The notes beneath the pieces were generated by a model. The model did no database searches. It worked only from the letters and a program-made list of their open reading frames with translations, and was not told the origin of the DNA. Positions 46,001 to 57,704 of a stretch of 64,000 nt of DNA are shown here, one piece after another. The position numbers were made by a program, and so were the translations under genes. The DNA comes from Lyophyllum atratum. Its lineage: Eukaryota; Basidiomycota; Agaricomycetes; Agaricales; Lyophyllaceae. Position 1 is the stretch's first letter. Every line of letters starts with the position of its first letter. The DNA is taken from positions 761,093 through 825,092 of the forward strand of contig JACGCN010000025.1 of assembly GCA_014905825.1 (NCBI GenBank). The letters run 5' to 3'.

Positions 46001-49000
46001 CTCGCCAAGTTCTTCCATTTCTGTGCAAAGAATATTCGGACTGAACTTGAAAATGGGGCTAGTTCCCTCAGGACAACATCCGTTTCCAACCCCCTCCCAT
46101 CAGATGCTACTTTACACTGGAGTATGTTCCTTTCGTTTCCCATGGACCCATGCTCACCTAGAGATCTCTGTAGACCTGGCTATTTTACGAGGCACGATAT
46201 ATAAGTAAGTGTTCGAACAAAATTCACATCTTTGATTGAGCTTATAGCTCCCATTAGTGACGGGCGTTCTGTACGTCTAAGCCCTCATCAACATTTTACT
46301 AAATTGACTGGTTTGGATAGCTCTTGAAGTATAAAGATGATCTAATATCGCTCTTGCAACTACTCCATAACAAAACCTTTTCAAAACGTGGTTATTCATG
46401 GAGTGGGAAACTCCTTTCCAGCACATTACTCACGCTAACACACACCTACCCCCTGGAGAATAAGTTAGCTAACCCCGACGAGTGGAATAGTCCTGGTATG
46501 ACACACAAAGTTATACCTAGCGATATCTAATGCGTGATTGCTTTCAGAATTTCAAACCAATCATCACCGGCACTGGGGCAAGTTATATGGACCGGATGAA
46601 GTCACGGTTAGGATCGCTCCAAATGACCTTGCTTCGAACATTCACATATAGTTTCTAGATTTCGTGGCACTCGCCGAATGACGAGGAGATCCAGTTCGCG
46701 CTTGATATTTTCAAGACGCTTGTCGAGCCAACCCTGGTGATCCTCGAACGTTTGATCGGAAACGGTAGGTCGAGATGATTTCAATGCAAAATAAAGACCC
46801 AGATCGAATCTCCCCGACAGATGTTGCTCGCGACGAAGTCTGGCGCAATGACTTCTGTCGGTTCGTCAGAGCTCTTTGCAATATCAGCCATGTCTAATAG
46901 ACACTCTGTACAGGCATCTCAGTTTTGTTCGCAACGCCTTCTCTGGAGTGCCTTCATTGCTCAAGGAGACGATTACACCTGAACAACTGGAACATGCGAC
47001 CTTGACCAGCGATATTATGTACGTTCATTTGTTCATGGCGTTACATCATCGCTCACAATGATTAGGGAGGAAGTTCCGGAAATGATTGCTTCAGTCGAAC
47101 CCGTGGCGTCTGGATTCTGCCTCACCGATCCGGAGGACCCACGATACCAATACTTGGCCTCCTTGAAAGAACGGTTTGGGACGTTCCTCCATAATGCTTC
47201 GGTGTCGTTGCAACAACAGGGTGAAGAGAACACAGTCGACGCTGTTGATATGCTAGTGAGTGAAACTTGATTCTTGCCTTTGCTTTATTCATTTGTTGCA
47301 GGTCAGAGCTGTGCGGACATACTTGCTTGAATATGGAGACAGCAGAGATAGGTATGTAGCTATGCCCTAGTGCTTTGCATCATTTAACATTTGGACAGCT
47401 ACAATCACAACGACGAACAGTATCGAAATGAGAAAAACGTAGCTCGCCAGTACGCTCACCAAAAGGTTTGGCCGCGAGCTGTTTATGTTCGTCGGGCACG
47501 GTATGTTAAGTATACTTTGCTTTCTTCTTATTGGTTATCACATATCTTTACTAGATTTTATCATTCCGCACGACTTCATTGGAATTCAATCGAGCGGCGG
47601 CGTGGGCCACTTGAGGACGCTCTTATCGACGACGTGGTAGAGTGGTCACTCTGGAATTATGCAGGCATTAGGCGGTCAGTATCGTTTACCTGGCCCTTTT
47701 GGTGGAGCAAACACTTAATGAAAATGATACAGCTTGAGCCAATCTCTGCTAGAATCCGTCTGTGAGGTCTGTATGCAATTACTTCCAATGGTAGTGGAAC
47801 GTCTTAAACGTTGCACCAGATTTACGATGGTGTGCGTCGCCGCGCACTTCCAGTTCTGCTGAAGGCCCTAGAGCCCGGAACGGATGACGACCGGATGAAA
47901 GGAGCATTGTGGACTATCAATTCGCCTTATCTAGGGAAGTATGCCATATCTGGTGCGTCTAATTCCCGAGAATCACAGATGACAAGGTCTTTGACATGGC
48001 GTCGATAGAACCTACATGGGCTCCGAAAATTATCGGGGGCCTCCTTAGATGTCAACATAATGAAAAGGTCACTATTTCTTGACAAAAAAGTCTGTGTTAT
48101 CACCTGATACCTCTTCACACAGCCCTCAATTCAAGATTGCGTTTCTGCAGTAGCCGAGAACTGCATGTCACCTCTTAACCCTCCTTGTTAGCTGCTAATG
48201 GTTACTAATGTTTAGGTCTTGCGAGTTTCTTGGAGCCGTGTTATTTGGTGTATAATATTCCGACACCGCGGGTGGACAAGGCCATAGCACAATTGAAGGC
48301 CAACCTGGACATTGGCAATAGTCCCAAGGACGGCTTGTTAGTGGTCAGATGCAGCAAAAAACGGATTGATCGTGTCCAGAAAAATTGCGATGCTATCCAG
48401 AGTAATGTAAGTGGCTCATCACGTCCGCGTTGACCTGTTCCTGATTGTACCATAGATTGTGATGATTTTGGAGATTGGAAACTCGGAGCGTACCCATTGG
48501 CGGTATGAGATTTTGGCTACGAGATGTCTTCGAACATTAGTGCGACGTGACGCACCAACGTCGTCCGAACATCTGCAGTTCTTCATGGACAGAGTTCATG
48601 ATGATCATCCCACTATCGTGAGTTTAAAGATATATCTGTATGTTCATATCGATAACCGCATTATCTTTCGTCAAGCGTTACGTGAGTATCCGCCCATTCC
48701 GTTCTCTTTGCGTTGATTGACCAGGGATGCAGTATGCGCAACGAGCCGTCTCCAAGAGCGCCCGCAACGTCAAATTGAGATCACTTTGCATGACGCCAGC
48801 AGATTTGGCCCTCATGCGAACTCGCAATCCACTCAAGATGAAGGTTGTCGTGGAGCCCTCACACGAATTGACATCAAAGACCTTAGCCGCATTCAGAGAA
48901 AAGTTTGATATGAACCAAGAGATCAGGATTCCGTCAGTAAAAGTTGTGGATTTGGACTTCTTTCGCAGCTGATCTTTCTTCTAGTTTATTCCTGGATCAG

Positions 49001-51550
49001 GACCCACCAGGATGGGTAGCCTGGGAGAATTCAATAACGTTGTACATTCCCCCGAATCCCACAAAGTCGGCTTTTCAACCATGGGATCCTTCAAGCAAGG
49101 ATACATTAGAGACGTTGCGCAACTCCGCCGTAGATCCCTCATACTGGGTGAAACTTGCTAGCCACTACTCGGAAGAGAACCACGAAACTTCGATCACACA
49201 AGATAATGTTTCCCTTGTCAAATCTATATGTGCGTAGAATTGTGTGTAAGCTGTACATCTGCTAATTTATGCCACAGTCCAGCTGTTAGAAGACGAACCT
49301 TTTGAGGCACTGCGCCCCACAATGGAGAAAATGATCAAAAACAAAGATCAAAACAAGCAACGAGCGGCCGCGGAGCTTGTTGCAGGTGTCATTGGTGGCA
49401 AGTACCCGAGGTACTCATTCTGATTCTGATTCTGACAAACCCATAGGCTCAAAACATTGGCCGACCTCTAAGCAGCAGAACCTCTGGAAGTGGTTTACCC
49501 CGTTCATCAAGCGGATATTCGGTCAGAATATCAAGACTGACACCCTCCGGATCTGGACATCATTCTTCGAGGTATGGGCTCCCCGCTCATTCCTGGGGAG
49601 AATCGGCGCTGACCTTTAAACAGTATATTTTCTACCACAAAGACCCTCGTCGAGTTCAGCCCCTGGTCGACTACATTACTAATGAATTTCAGAACGTCGA
49701 TTACAACGCCGAGATGACGTTTGATGCAACTAAGATCCTTTCCCTGTTCCGTGCTTTCTACGAGGAGCTCGGTCGCAAGTTTACTGCGTGGACCGATGAC
49801 ACACTTGCGCGTTCCTGGCCTGAGATTGGCGGCGAGCATGATGACGTGAGTAGCCATTTCACACTAGCTGAACATATGCTCACATAACGTCCAGGTTCGT
49901 GCATATATTGGCGAGATTCTTGCCTTTACAGGGAAAATCAAGGTCTAGGAGGTTGTCCAACGAAAGAAAATGATCTACTAACACCGTCCCTCATGATTCA
50001 GTGGTCACCCAAGCCCTCTGTGCCGACTACTGAGGTTTTTGTTAAAGAATGCCGGGTCGCTCCCGCGGATTATGACATCATGGGCATGCGAGGAGTCTTC
50101 CATAAAGGCCGTGTTCTCGAGCTCGTGGAACGCTTCAAGGTATGGCGGGAGGAGCGAGTGCCTGGTGTCCGTGGGTTCCAGTCAACCTATGACAGGTGCA
50201 GGTCGTATCTATCGGAATGCGGTCAGGTCTAACGCTTTGTGTGGACAGGGTTGGCGTTACTGTGTGCAAGTGGCTCTATCAGGCAGTGCATGACGTTCAT
50301 GCTATTGGGACTTTTGATTATATCTTGCCATTGATGGTATAAACCTTGACGCTCCCTGTCAGAACGTACAAGGCTAATCATCTTTCTCCCAGCCCGAGTT
50401 ATTCCGGTTCACAGAATGTATGTACATGCCTCCATTCCAGCCTCTGAGTGGACCTGACATGACGCTTAAGTGCACGATAACAACGAACTTGCTTCGCGGG
50501 CGACCACACTGATGGTACGAATGTGCGGTGTGACACCACCTCGGCCCATGGTGAACCAGATCCTTGAGGCTATCTTTAAGACCATACAAACATCGCCAGT
50601 ATGTTGCACATCATTCTCATTGCATGCACTTGGCTTATGCTGCTGCAAGTCTTGGCGAATCCGTCTCAAAGCGTTGCCTCTGGTCCAAGGTGAGCGATAG
50701 ACGGCTCCTCCCATCGTCTGCAGCGCCAAAGAGGACTTTTTAGTGTTTTATTTCCGCCAGTTCCCATTGATTAGTGACATAATAATTGTCGAAATGCTGG
50801 AGGTTAGCCCTTGCGTCTGATGTCACCTTTGCGAACTCATTTTTGTAGGTCCTTTGCAAATGCTTAGATGACGAGGTCGTCGAAGTGCGAGAAATGGCCG
50901 CTACGTGAGTTCGTCTTGGACTCGCCATTATGTCCGGGTCTTACTTTGTTTTGAAGAACGCTGTCTGGGATTCTGCGCCTATCTCCTCGGCGTAGCGTCC
51001 TGACGCTCAAGGTAATATAATATAAGATTGACATCAGCCCTTCTCCTCACAGTTATTTTTACCAGGATCGATTTATCCGCCTGGCCAAGAATAGCCACAT
51101 TCCGGAACGTAACGACCCAGACTACAGCAAAGCTATCCGACAGCGCCACGCAGCTATCCTCGGCATCTGCGCACTCGTCGACTCGTATCCCTATACCGTC
51201 GAAAAGTGGATGCCTGAGCTTTTAACGAATATCTTGGCAGAGCACACATATGATCCCGTGGGTGTTTCCTCTGTCGCCTACGTTTCAGGTCGTCGTGAGC
51301 TGATTGTTGCCTTGCACACCTTGTTTCATTTCGCCGTTCATGCCCGCAGATCCCCATCTCGACAACAGTGAGGAAATGCGCGAGCAATTTCAAGCGTACA
51401 CATCAGGACACCTGGCATGAGGATGCAAAACGTTTCAACGAGGATCAGCTAGCAGCGCTATCTACGCTGCTGACGGGATCGTCTTACTGTAAGCTCATCA
51501 CTACGACATGCCGGGGGTGCGATTCCTGACCAGAGTGTGCAGATGCCTGA
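43020..51550 (+). CDS. BLM10: Proteasome activator BLM10/PA200 (PSME4)
   Basis: Giant HEAT-repeat protein that caps the 20S proteasome and opens its gate. Start MVPPDISMLSIDGALPRLPA. Recognisable blocks across some 25 exons: KLKNYANSLPYSIEPLCKMM, YPIPKEKRVHLAKLYFQV, CMGYLADHARRFFSPAAIEE, MLFRMWESINSYMYDERML, HLLMCKCLASM, IVYSMAPDGIP, LFDPLxxF-like helices around 48 kb, and SVLTLKYFYQDRFIRLAKNS-like sequence near 51040. The C-terminus is decisive: the last large exon ends GSSY plus one base at 51488, a 54-nt GT-AG intron (51489-51542) follows, and the final 8-nt exon completes Tyr-Ala-stop. That gives the Tyr-Tyr-Ala motif with which Blm10 inserts into the alpha-ring pockets. Length about 1,900 residues, normal. 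Single splice sites in the middle were not all fixed. Confidence 0.93.
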
Positions 51551-51748
51551 TTTAATAGCGCGGTACTACTAGCACGTGTAGAGATTAAGCTTGGGGAATG
51601 GCGGGCGGATAACTGTACATGAATGAAGTACGTATTGGTTGGTATATAAGTATAAAGGACTCCGTGGACACGGTCCATGATACGTAGCGGCCGTGGAAGC
51701 GATAAAATAATAGAGGCGCCTGAATCGTGATGAGGATATCCAGTCGGT

Positions 51749-52712
51749 CTACACGCGTAATGTGGGTATATGGCTCTGCGGTGTGAGCAATGACGGCGAT
51801 CGGGGCGACAACAAATGGGCCGTGTGGCCATCGCCGTCCTCAAGTTCAGCCTCGGCGTTACTGAGGCCAGGCTCAGATGTCTCTATGCCGTCTGCAGTGC
51901 CAGCACGGGCGCCGGCGTGTGGGACCATGTCGATGGGTGCCCGTGTTCGGTTGTCGTAGCCAGATTTGATGCGGTTATTCGAAACGGACTCTCTAGAAAC
52001 GGCGGAGAAATGAGAACGCAGGTAAAGGCGACAAGGACCGCCGCAAACTCACCTAATCTCAGCAATCAAATCGTCGATAGAATACCACGCCAGCGGCCCG
52101 TAAGCGATACCTCGCCACCAGCCCATCAGGTCGGCCGGGTTGATGTACGCATGTGCATGCAGGTGGTCGGTGACAGGAATTTTGTTATCTTTAAAGGGCG
52201 GCGTGATAAAGCCGATGCGGAAAAGGTTGTCGCCGCCTTGAAGGGGGGTGGAGGCGTGATAGGGAGAGGGGGTGCTGGGGCCAGAAGGCGTCGTGGCAGG
52301 CGAGGTGGAGGGTAGCAGGGATGAGAGCAGACGAGTTGCGAGGTTCCTGATGTTGACGAGGAGAGGCAGGTCACTGGAAGACTGGCAAGGGGTATTAGGT
52401 GAGACATGGGCGAAACCACAAAGCAAGCGACGCACGAGGGTGTATATTGATGGTACATGCAGACTAGACGGCATTCAGGATGGAATTGTAAGGAGCAGAA
52501 GAAACATACTTGAATGCTACAATTATGTGTCCCTTTGACGAGAGTGGGTGTGCCTTTTCGCGATACGCAGTAAAGTTGTCGTCGCGCCATAAGACCTCCG
52601 GCTGGATGGAGCCCACTGGAAACGACGGCGAGCGAGGTGAGTTCGGGGTTGCGTGTGATGCCGAGGAGACGATGCTGCACATTGGGCAGCCCGTCTTTGA
52701 AGAGTAAGCCAT
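51749..52712 (-). CDS. HIT (histidine triad) family nucleotide hydrolase/transferase-like protein
   Basis: Start MAYSSKTGCPMCSIVSSASH; a CxxC pair as in many HIT proteins. Then VLWRDDNFTAYREKAHPLSS, and GHIIVAF spliced to NLHVPSIYTL (the conserved nlHvpsiy strand), then SSSDLPLLVNIRNLATRLLS. The catalytic triad is HLHAHAYI (HxHxH), followed by NPADLMGWWRGIAYGPLAWY and SIDDLIAEIR. A further exon adds ESVSNNRIKSGYDNRTRAPI and a disordered tail to the stop at 51749. The substrate is unknown; HIT enzymes act on AMP-linked or adenylated compounds. The MGWWRG...WYSIDDLIAEI end is typical of a fungal HIT subgroup. Four exons. Start codon is 72 bp from the TRAX start on the other strand. Confidence 0.85.
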
Positions 52713-52784
52713 GGCCGAACAAAGTAGTGGTTCCGTGTTCGCTTATGACTGCGGCCAGGTCTGATCTAATACCACGTGACTCCA
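52713..52784. promoter_or_regulatory. 72-bp bidirectional promoter between HIT and TRAX genes
   Basis: Only 72 bp separate the two divergent start codons, so both 5' leaders and core promoters must share this stretch or overlap the coding parts. It contains CACGTG at 52773-52778, a symmetric E-box type hexamer. Confidence 0.6.
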
Positions 52785-53764
52785 ATGCTCATCACCACCG
52801 CCCTCTTCGACGACTTCAGGGCTGATCTCGATGACTACAACGACCGCAGAGAACGTCTTATAAAGGTTGCTATCACACTCTTACCAGCGCTCCCGCTCAC
52901 CCGCACCAGGCCAGTCGCGATGTCACAAACCTCTCTAAGCGCACCATATTCCTGCTCCACCGCATGGTAATCGAGGACGACTCTGACGACAACTCCGGTG
53001 CTCTGCGTGCCGCTGCCCGCGGCTACGAGAAACTACGCGAGGTCCAGGACGTGTACGCCAACCTCAAGTCCGAGCTCGCAGGCGACCGCTTCTGGCGATA
53101 CCAGCGCCAGGTCTCACCCGGGCTCCAAGAATACATCGAAGCGCTCAGCTTCGCTCATTATCTCGAACATGGGTCACTCATCCCGTTTGACCGGGTGCAG
53201 CAGACGCTTTGCGACGCAGATGGGGTACCCGTACGTCTGACGGCTCCCCATATGCCTTCTCGATCTTATTAATCTTGCCTGGCCGCAAGTACTTCCCGCT
53301 AACGATCTCCGACTATATGCTGGGCCTCTCCGATCTTACCGGTGAGCTGATGCGGTTCGCGATCTCTGCCATTGGTCGCCGGGGTGGCCGCACAAAAGCC
53401 AGCGAAGTGTGTGCGTTTGTCCGGTCTTGCAAAGCAGGTGCGAATAAACATATCTACTGGTACCCCCTAGCTCATGATGAGATCAGACTTTGAGCGCATG
53501 ACACCGTACATACGTGATCTGTCCAAGAAGCAGGCGGTGACTACGCAGTCACTGGAGAAAATTGAAGATGGTCTGTGTCCCTTCCTACTCCACTTTTCGA
53601 CAACTTAACACTTGCCTCTAGCTGCGTACGCCATAGCTGTGCGGGGCTCTGAATACGCTCTACCGCAAGAAATGCTCGATGACATCGTCGCGCAGTCGAT
53701 CTCAAGGTTTGAATCAAGACATAAAAGAGATGGTGACGATCACCAAGACGAAGACCATTTGTAA
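52785..53764 (+). CDS. TSNAX: Translin-associated factor X (TRAX)
   Basis: Translin-family protein; with translin it forms the C3PO endoribonuclease, which removes passenger strands of small RNAs and processes tRNA leaders. Start MLITTALFDDFRADLDDYND at 52785 (an upstream GTG in frame is not used). Intron 1 joins ERLIK to ASRDVTNLSKRTIFLLHRM. Then GDRFWRYQRQVSPGLQEYIE, ALSFAHYLEHGSLIPFDRVQ, the splice to YFPLTISDYMLGLSDLTGEL, MRFAISAIGRR, FVRSCKA spliced to DFERMTPYIRDLSKKQAVTT, QSLEKIEDAAYAIAVRGSEY, ending in an acidic tail (DDHQDEDHL). Acidic positions expected for the TRAX nuclease site (Glu in SFAHYLEH and the DLTGEL region) are present. Five to six exons. Confidence 0.94.
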
Positions 53765-53900
53765 ATGTAGACGTATCTCCTTTCCAGACGTAATCCAAAA
53801 TACTCATACATGTTGTCCCAACCTAAAATAATACACACAGCACGGCATGTACATGTACAGTGCGTACTAGAATTCCAATGCAGATAGAAAGAAATGTTTT

Positions 53901-55875
53901 TCAAGTCTTGTATGATATTTTGACCATCCCTCCCCCGCCACCATCAAACTCGAGTAGCGAAACACCACCGCCGACCTGCGTCTTCTCGACCTCAAGGTTC
54001 TGCCCGTTCATTTCGATCCTGAGACCGCCACCTGCCCCGTCCATCGCCGCAGAAGTGAAGCACGAGGCGATGATAACGGTCCCGCCGCTGATCTCCGCTA
54101 TGAGCGATAAGACTTCTTCCTCTGACTTGGAAACGGGGGCATCGGCGGCGGCTTGAGGCAAAGGCGCCGCGCTAGTTGCGTCATCGCCGTCGGCATCAGT
54201 AGACCTAACACCCTGCTTCTCATCTATGACAGTACCGTCGACGTCAGCAACAGATTCCTTTTCGTCGTCCTCATGGATGGAGTCGAGTTTGCCGAAGAGT
54301 AGCTTCAAGGCCATTGTCAAGATGAAGAACACTACCGAGCACACAAGTCTCAGGCGTGCTAGGAGCGGTTCGCGGGGCCGTACGATCAGCTGGCGATCGG
54401 AGCTGGTGATATCTTCATCTGCTTCTTCATTTTTTCCTGCCTCTTTAACTCGTCCTTTGTCTCGGACGGAGGCATTATTGTCAAGCAGGGACAGGACGGA
54501 TCCCGAGAGGCTGGATGTAGCACTGCCGCCCGGCATTCGCCCAGATGAGGTTAAGTGTGCGATGGGCCGCAGCTGGGGGGACGCTGGAGGAGTAGGCAAG
54601 GCGTTTTCAGAGAGCGCCGAGGTATAGCCACTCAAGATAGAGACCTGACATTCACCGGCTTTAAGATCGTCGACGGGGCTCAAATGAAAGGACTGCCGAT
54701 TGCATCAGCTGCAATTGTGACCGACTCAGTAGAAGTGTTGAAGAAATGGATATCGCGAGTCCGAGGCGAGAAAAGCGTAAAGGTAGTTGTGTGAGGAGGT
54801 AGAAGTGCGCATAGAGTATCCAGTGAAATTGTGAGCCGTGACGGGCCCTGGTTCGCGCGACGAGGAGCGCTAGGAATGACGATGCCATGAATAGGATATG
54901 TGCCTTTAGAAGCGACAATGAGATGCTCTGCATCTTCGTCAAGGGTTGCTACTTGCACGCGATCTGAGGAGCAGTGGGCCACGATGTGTTTCGCCAGTAA
55001 GCCAAGTCCAGGCTGGCCACGTGGGAGCGGCTTCAAAAGTAGAGAGCCCGCCCCTGAGGAAGAAATGATTCCCTCAGACGGGACGGAAACGGCGGCGTCT
55101 AGGGAACCGTACAGCACGTAGGCTTGAGGTATATATACAGAGCATGGTTCAAGCCGTGGTACGAGGACAGCCAGAGGTGATTTGCCTGTACTGCACATCA
55201 TTTACGCGTCAGCATCACGATACAGCTGGGCGAGGGCTGGTAAGAAGTTCACCTGTTTCCGCCAAGTGTCCAAATGGCGTATTCAGCTGGATTCACGAGC
55301 CTGATCACCGCCGAATATTTTAGAGCTGCCTCGCCAGCTGCAGTCCACACAAACCCACCCTCCCCGGGAACCCAACCTTCCGCGAGAACGAGACCAGGAT
55401 CCCTGCCCACCCGCTCGAGGACAAGCGCACCGTTCTTTCCAAACTCGCCTAGCCACCTTATCTCCCCGCTGGGGTACACGAGGCGATACGTAAATGCAAA
55501 ACGCGACTGGCCATTGGTGGCGATAGGCACGCAAAGCTGAAGCGAAAGAACCTTTTGTTCTGAGGATTCCGTATCGTCCTGGCCTGCATCTCCCAAGCGC
55601 ACCTCAGTCGTCGAGGCGCTGGCCTCGGAGCCTGTTGTCGTCGACTCCTCAAAGTCGCATGAAGCCCACTCTCCAGGCGAACCAGTCGCACCGTCGATAG
55701 GGATATTTGACCAAAGTTGCACCCTCCCGCCTTTCCGTCCAAGCTGGTCGTGATCGGCCGCGCGCAGCGTGGCCGTGAAGTTCAAGACTGCAGTCGTGGG
55801 ATTGCGCGATATGAAGTCTATGGGAACAGTAACGTGGAGAGTGTCGACAAGGGCGGGGATGAAGATGATAGACAT
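53901..55875 (-). CDS. Conserved fungal protein with one membrane segment, function unknown
   Basis: Start chosen at MSIIFIPALVDTLHVTVPID (55875); an in-frame ATG at 55974 is possible but reads poorly. The N-terminal part looks like a beta-rich domain (TTAVLNFTATLRA, GRVQLWSNIPIDG, FAFTYRLVYPSGEIRWLGEF). Later exons give LYGSLDAAVSVPSEGIISSS and ATLDEDAEHLIVASKGTYPI, rich in strands. Near the end lies a single hydrophobic helix, LRLVCSVVFFILTMALKLLF, followed by an acidic region and a Gly-rich C-terminus (EMNGQNLEVEKTQVGGGVSL). The strand-rich start with WSN...YPSGEI recalls glycan-binding folds, but I do not recognise a named domain. Four or so exons, about 600 residues. Stop at 53901, converging with TRAX. 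Confidence 0.7.
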
Positions 55876-56000
55876 GCGAGGGCAGAAGAAGTGGGCGGGA
55901 AATGTTGACAGTCGAAGACAAGACGCCAACACGCGACCACGAACAGACTGTATGATGACGTCATCCGTGATCATACTCTATCACTGGCAGAACCTGCACA

Positions 56001-56026
56001 GTGGACTATAGGCGTGGACTATCGGC
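56001..56026 (+). repeat. 13-bp imperfect tandem duplication at the RING gene stop codon
   Basis: GTGGACTATAGGC followed directly by GTGGACTATCGGC; the second copy contains the TAG (minus strand) that ends the RING gene. Confidence 0.8.
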
Positions 56027-57704
56027 GTGAGCGTCTAGACGCACGCCGCCGCACCACTCTCGTCTCTTCATAGTCCTCATCATCATCGTCGCTCATGATG
56101 TCAAACATCAGATCGAAGATCATCGGCTGCACTCCCGGCGGCCTCTGCGCCTTCTTGGGCCCAACCTTCGCTCTGTCGGCCACATCTTTCTTCCATTGCC
56201 TTCAAGTACGATGAGCGTCATACTCGGAGGCCAAAGTAGAATATCACACTTACTCTTTCCTGGATATCCACTCTTCATATTTCTTGCCACCAGAGCTTCC
56301 ACTCCGCGAGGCCGCTTTGGCCCAGTGCCGAGATGTGCTTCTCGACCGTGTTGTCCATTGCAAAATTAGGGATCATGGGTGTCTCGCGAGAGAATTCCGT
56401 GCGGCAAATCAAGCAGTTGCTTTTCTGAAAGCGAACAATCGTCACGACATGTTGAAAGCACGACGGACAGATATACTGACACCTTTCATCTTCCACTGCC
56501 AACCGCAGTCCCCGCAGAAGCTGTGGCCACAAGGGTTGGCAAGATGGGCCGCGACGCTAAAGGGACTTAATATGGAACAGAAAATTAGAACATATTGAAT
56601 GACTGACAAGATATCGGAGCAACTGCAAAAAATGACGAGACCTGTAAGCCTCGGAAATACTGAAGTATGCCAAGGACTTACATGGGACATGTCAACTCGT
56701 CCTCAAATTCTGATAATACTTGCCAAACACCCTCGTTCCCCTGGGCTTTTCCCTTTCCCTTCTTGCTCGGAGACTGTCCACGGGGGGACAAAGAATCACT
56801 CCGGGGTCTCTTGAGCGATACCTGCTGGTTTGGATCAACATCGCCAATTCCGTCCACCTTGGAAAACTCCGCTAGCAAGACGAGGGTGATCAGTACGAGA
56901 GCGATGCTTCTACAGGCTCAGTTCTGGAAGTGTGAACATACGTGAAGGTGACGCAACATCTGATATTTGTGTCGCAATTCAGTTTGCTCGTTGGGTTCCA
57001 GGACTATGGCCACGTACCAGAGAAGAAGCGGGAGAGATGGATGAGGGTCTCAGACGACACTTGAGTGAAAAGTGAGGATGAGGATGAGCCACAGTGCGAG
57101 GCACTCACCAAGATCATCTCGCCGTTCTGCCGTTCCTCGGGCGTCAATTCAATTCCTACTTTGGAAGCAAGGAAATCACCTAATGAAGAGTCTCCAAAAT
57201 GGTCAAGTTTTGTGCAGCTAGTGACATAGATATGTAAGTGACAATGAGGCTGAGCCATAGGGCGAGGCACATACCACCATCTCGGCGCGCTACATGTATT
57301 AGTATTGATTCAGTAGATGTATTTTACATATAAAGCGGGGCACTCGACCTAATTCAGAGTCACCATGTACACGCGTATTATGTGCATCTAAAGGGGTCAA
57401 AGTTAATCTGTGAAGAGCATTTGATTGAGAGCCCAAACACACCAACGGCTCCAGACGGCCCAGTTCCACCTTGCAAGATGTTCTTCTCCAGATCATCCAA
57501 TTCAGCAAGGAAATCATGGTTCAGCTCCTCATCATCAAACGAATAATGTGTCGAGGGCGATCGATTGAGGTCCTCGTGATCGGAGGAGTGATGATGTGCA
57601 ACGGCGCTTGAAGGTGGTAGAGGGGCTGACAGCAGCTCGTCCCAGTTTACGCCCTCTACCCCTGAAAACTCGTCTGGAATATCGTCGAACTCATCGTCTG
57701 ACAT
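56019..57704 (-). CDS. RING-finger protein (putative E3 ubiquitin ligase), with an apparent frameshift
   Basis: Start MSDDEFDDIPDEFSGVEGVN at 57704, an acidic N-terminal part, then several short exons (LGDFLASKVGIELTPEERQN; EFSKVDGIGDVDPNQQVSLK; RPRSDSLSPRGQSPSKKGK). The C3HC4 RING is assembled over introns: LTCPM-CSDI, AAHLANPCGHSFCGDCGWQW, then KSNCLICRTEFSRETPMIPN. All eight zinc ligands are present. Afterwards AMDNTVEKHISALGQSGLAE continues to an early stop at 56275. The expected tail (GGKKYEEWISRKE spliced to QWKKDVADRAKVGPKK, ending VRRRASRRSRR at 56019) is open and correctly spliced but lies one base out of frame; an extra A at about 56297 would explain it. Either a sequencing error, a recent mutation, or a truncated protein. 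Confidence 0.75.
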
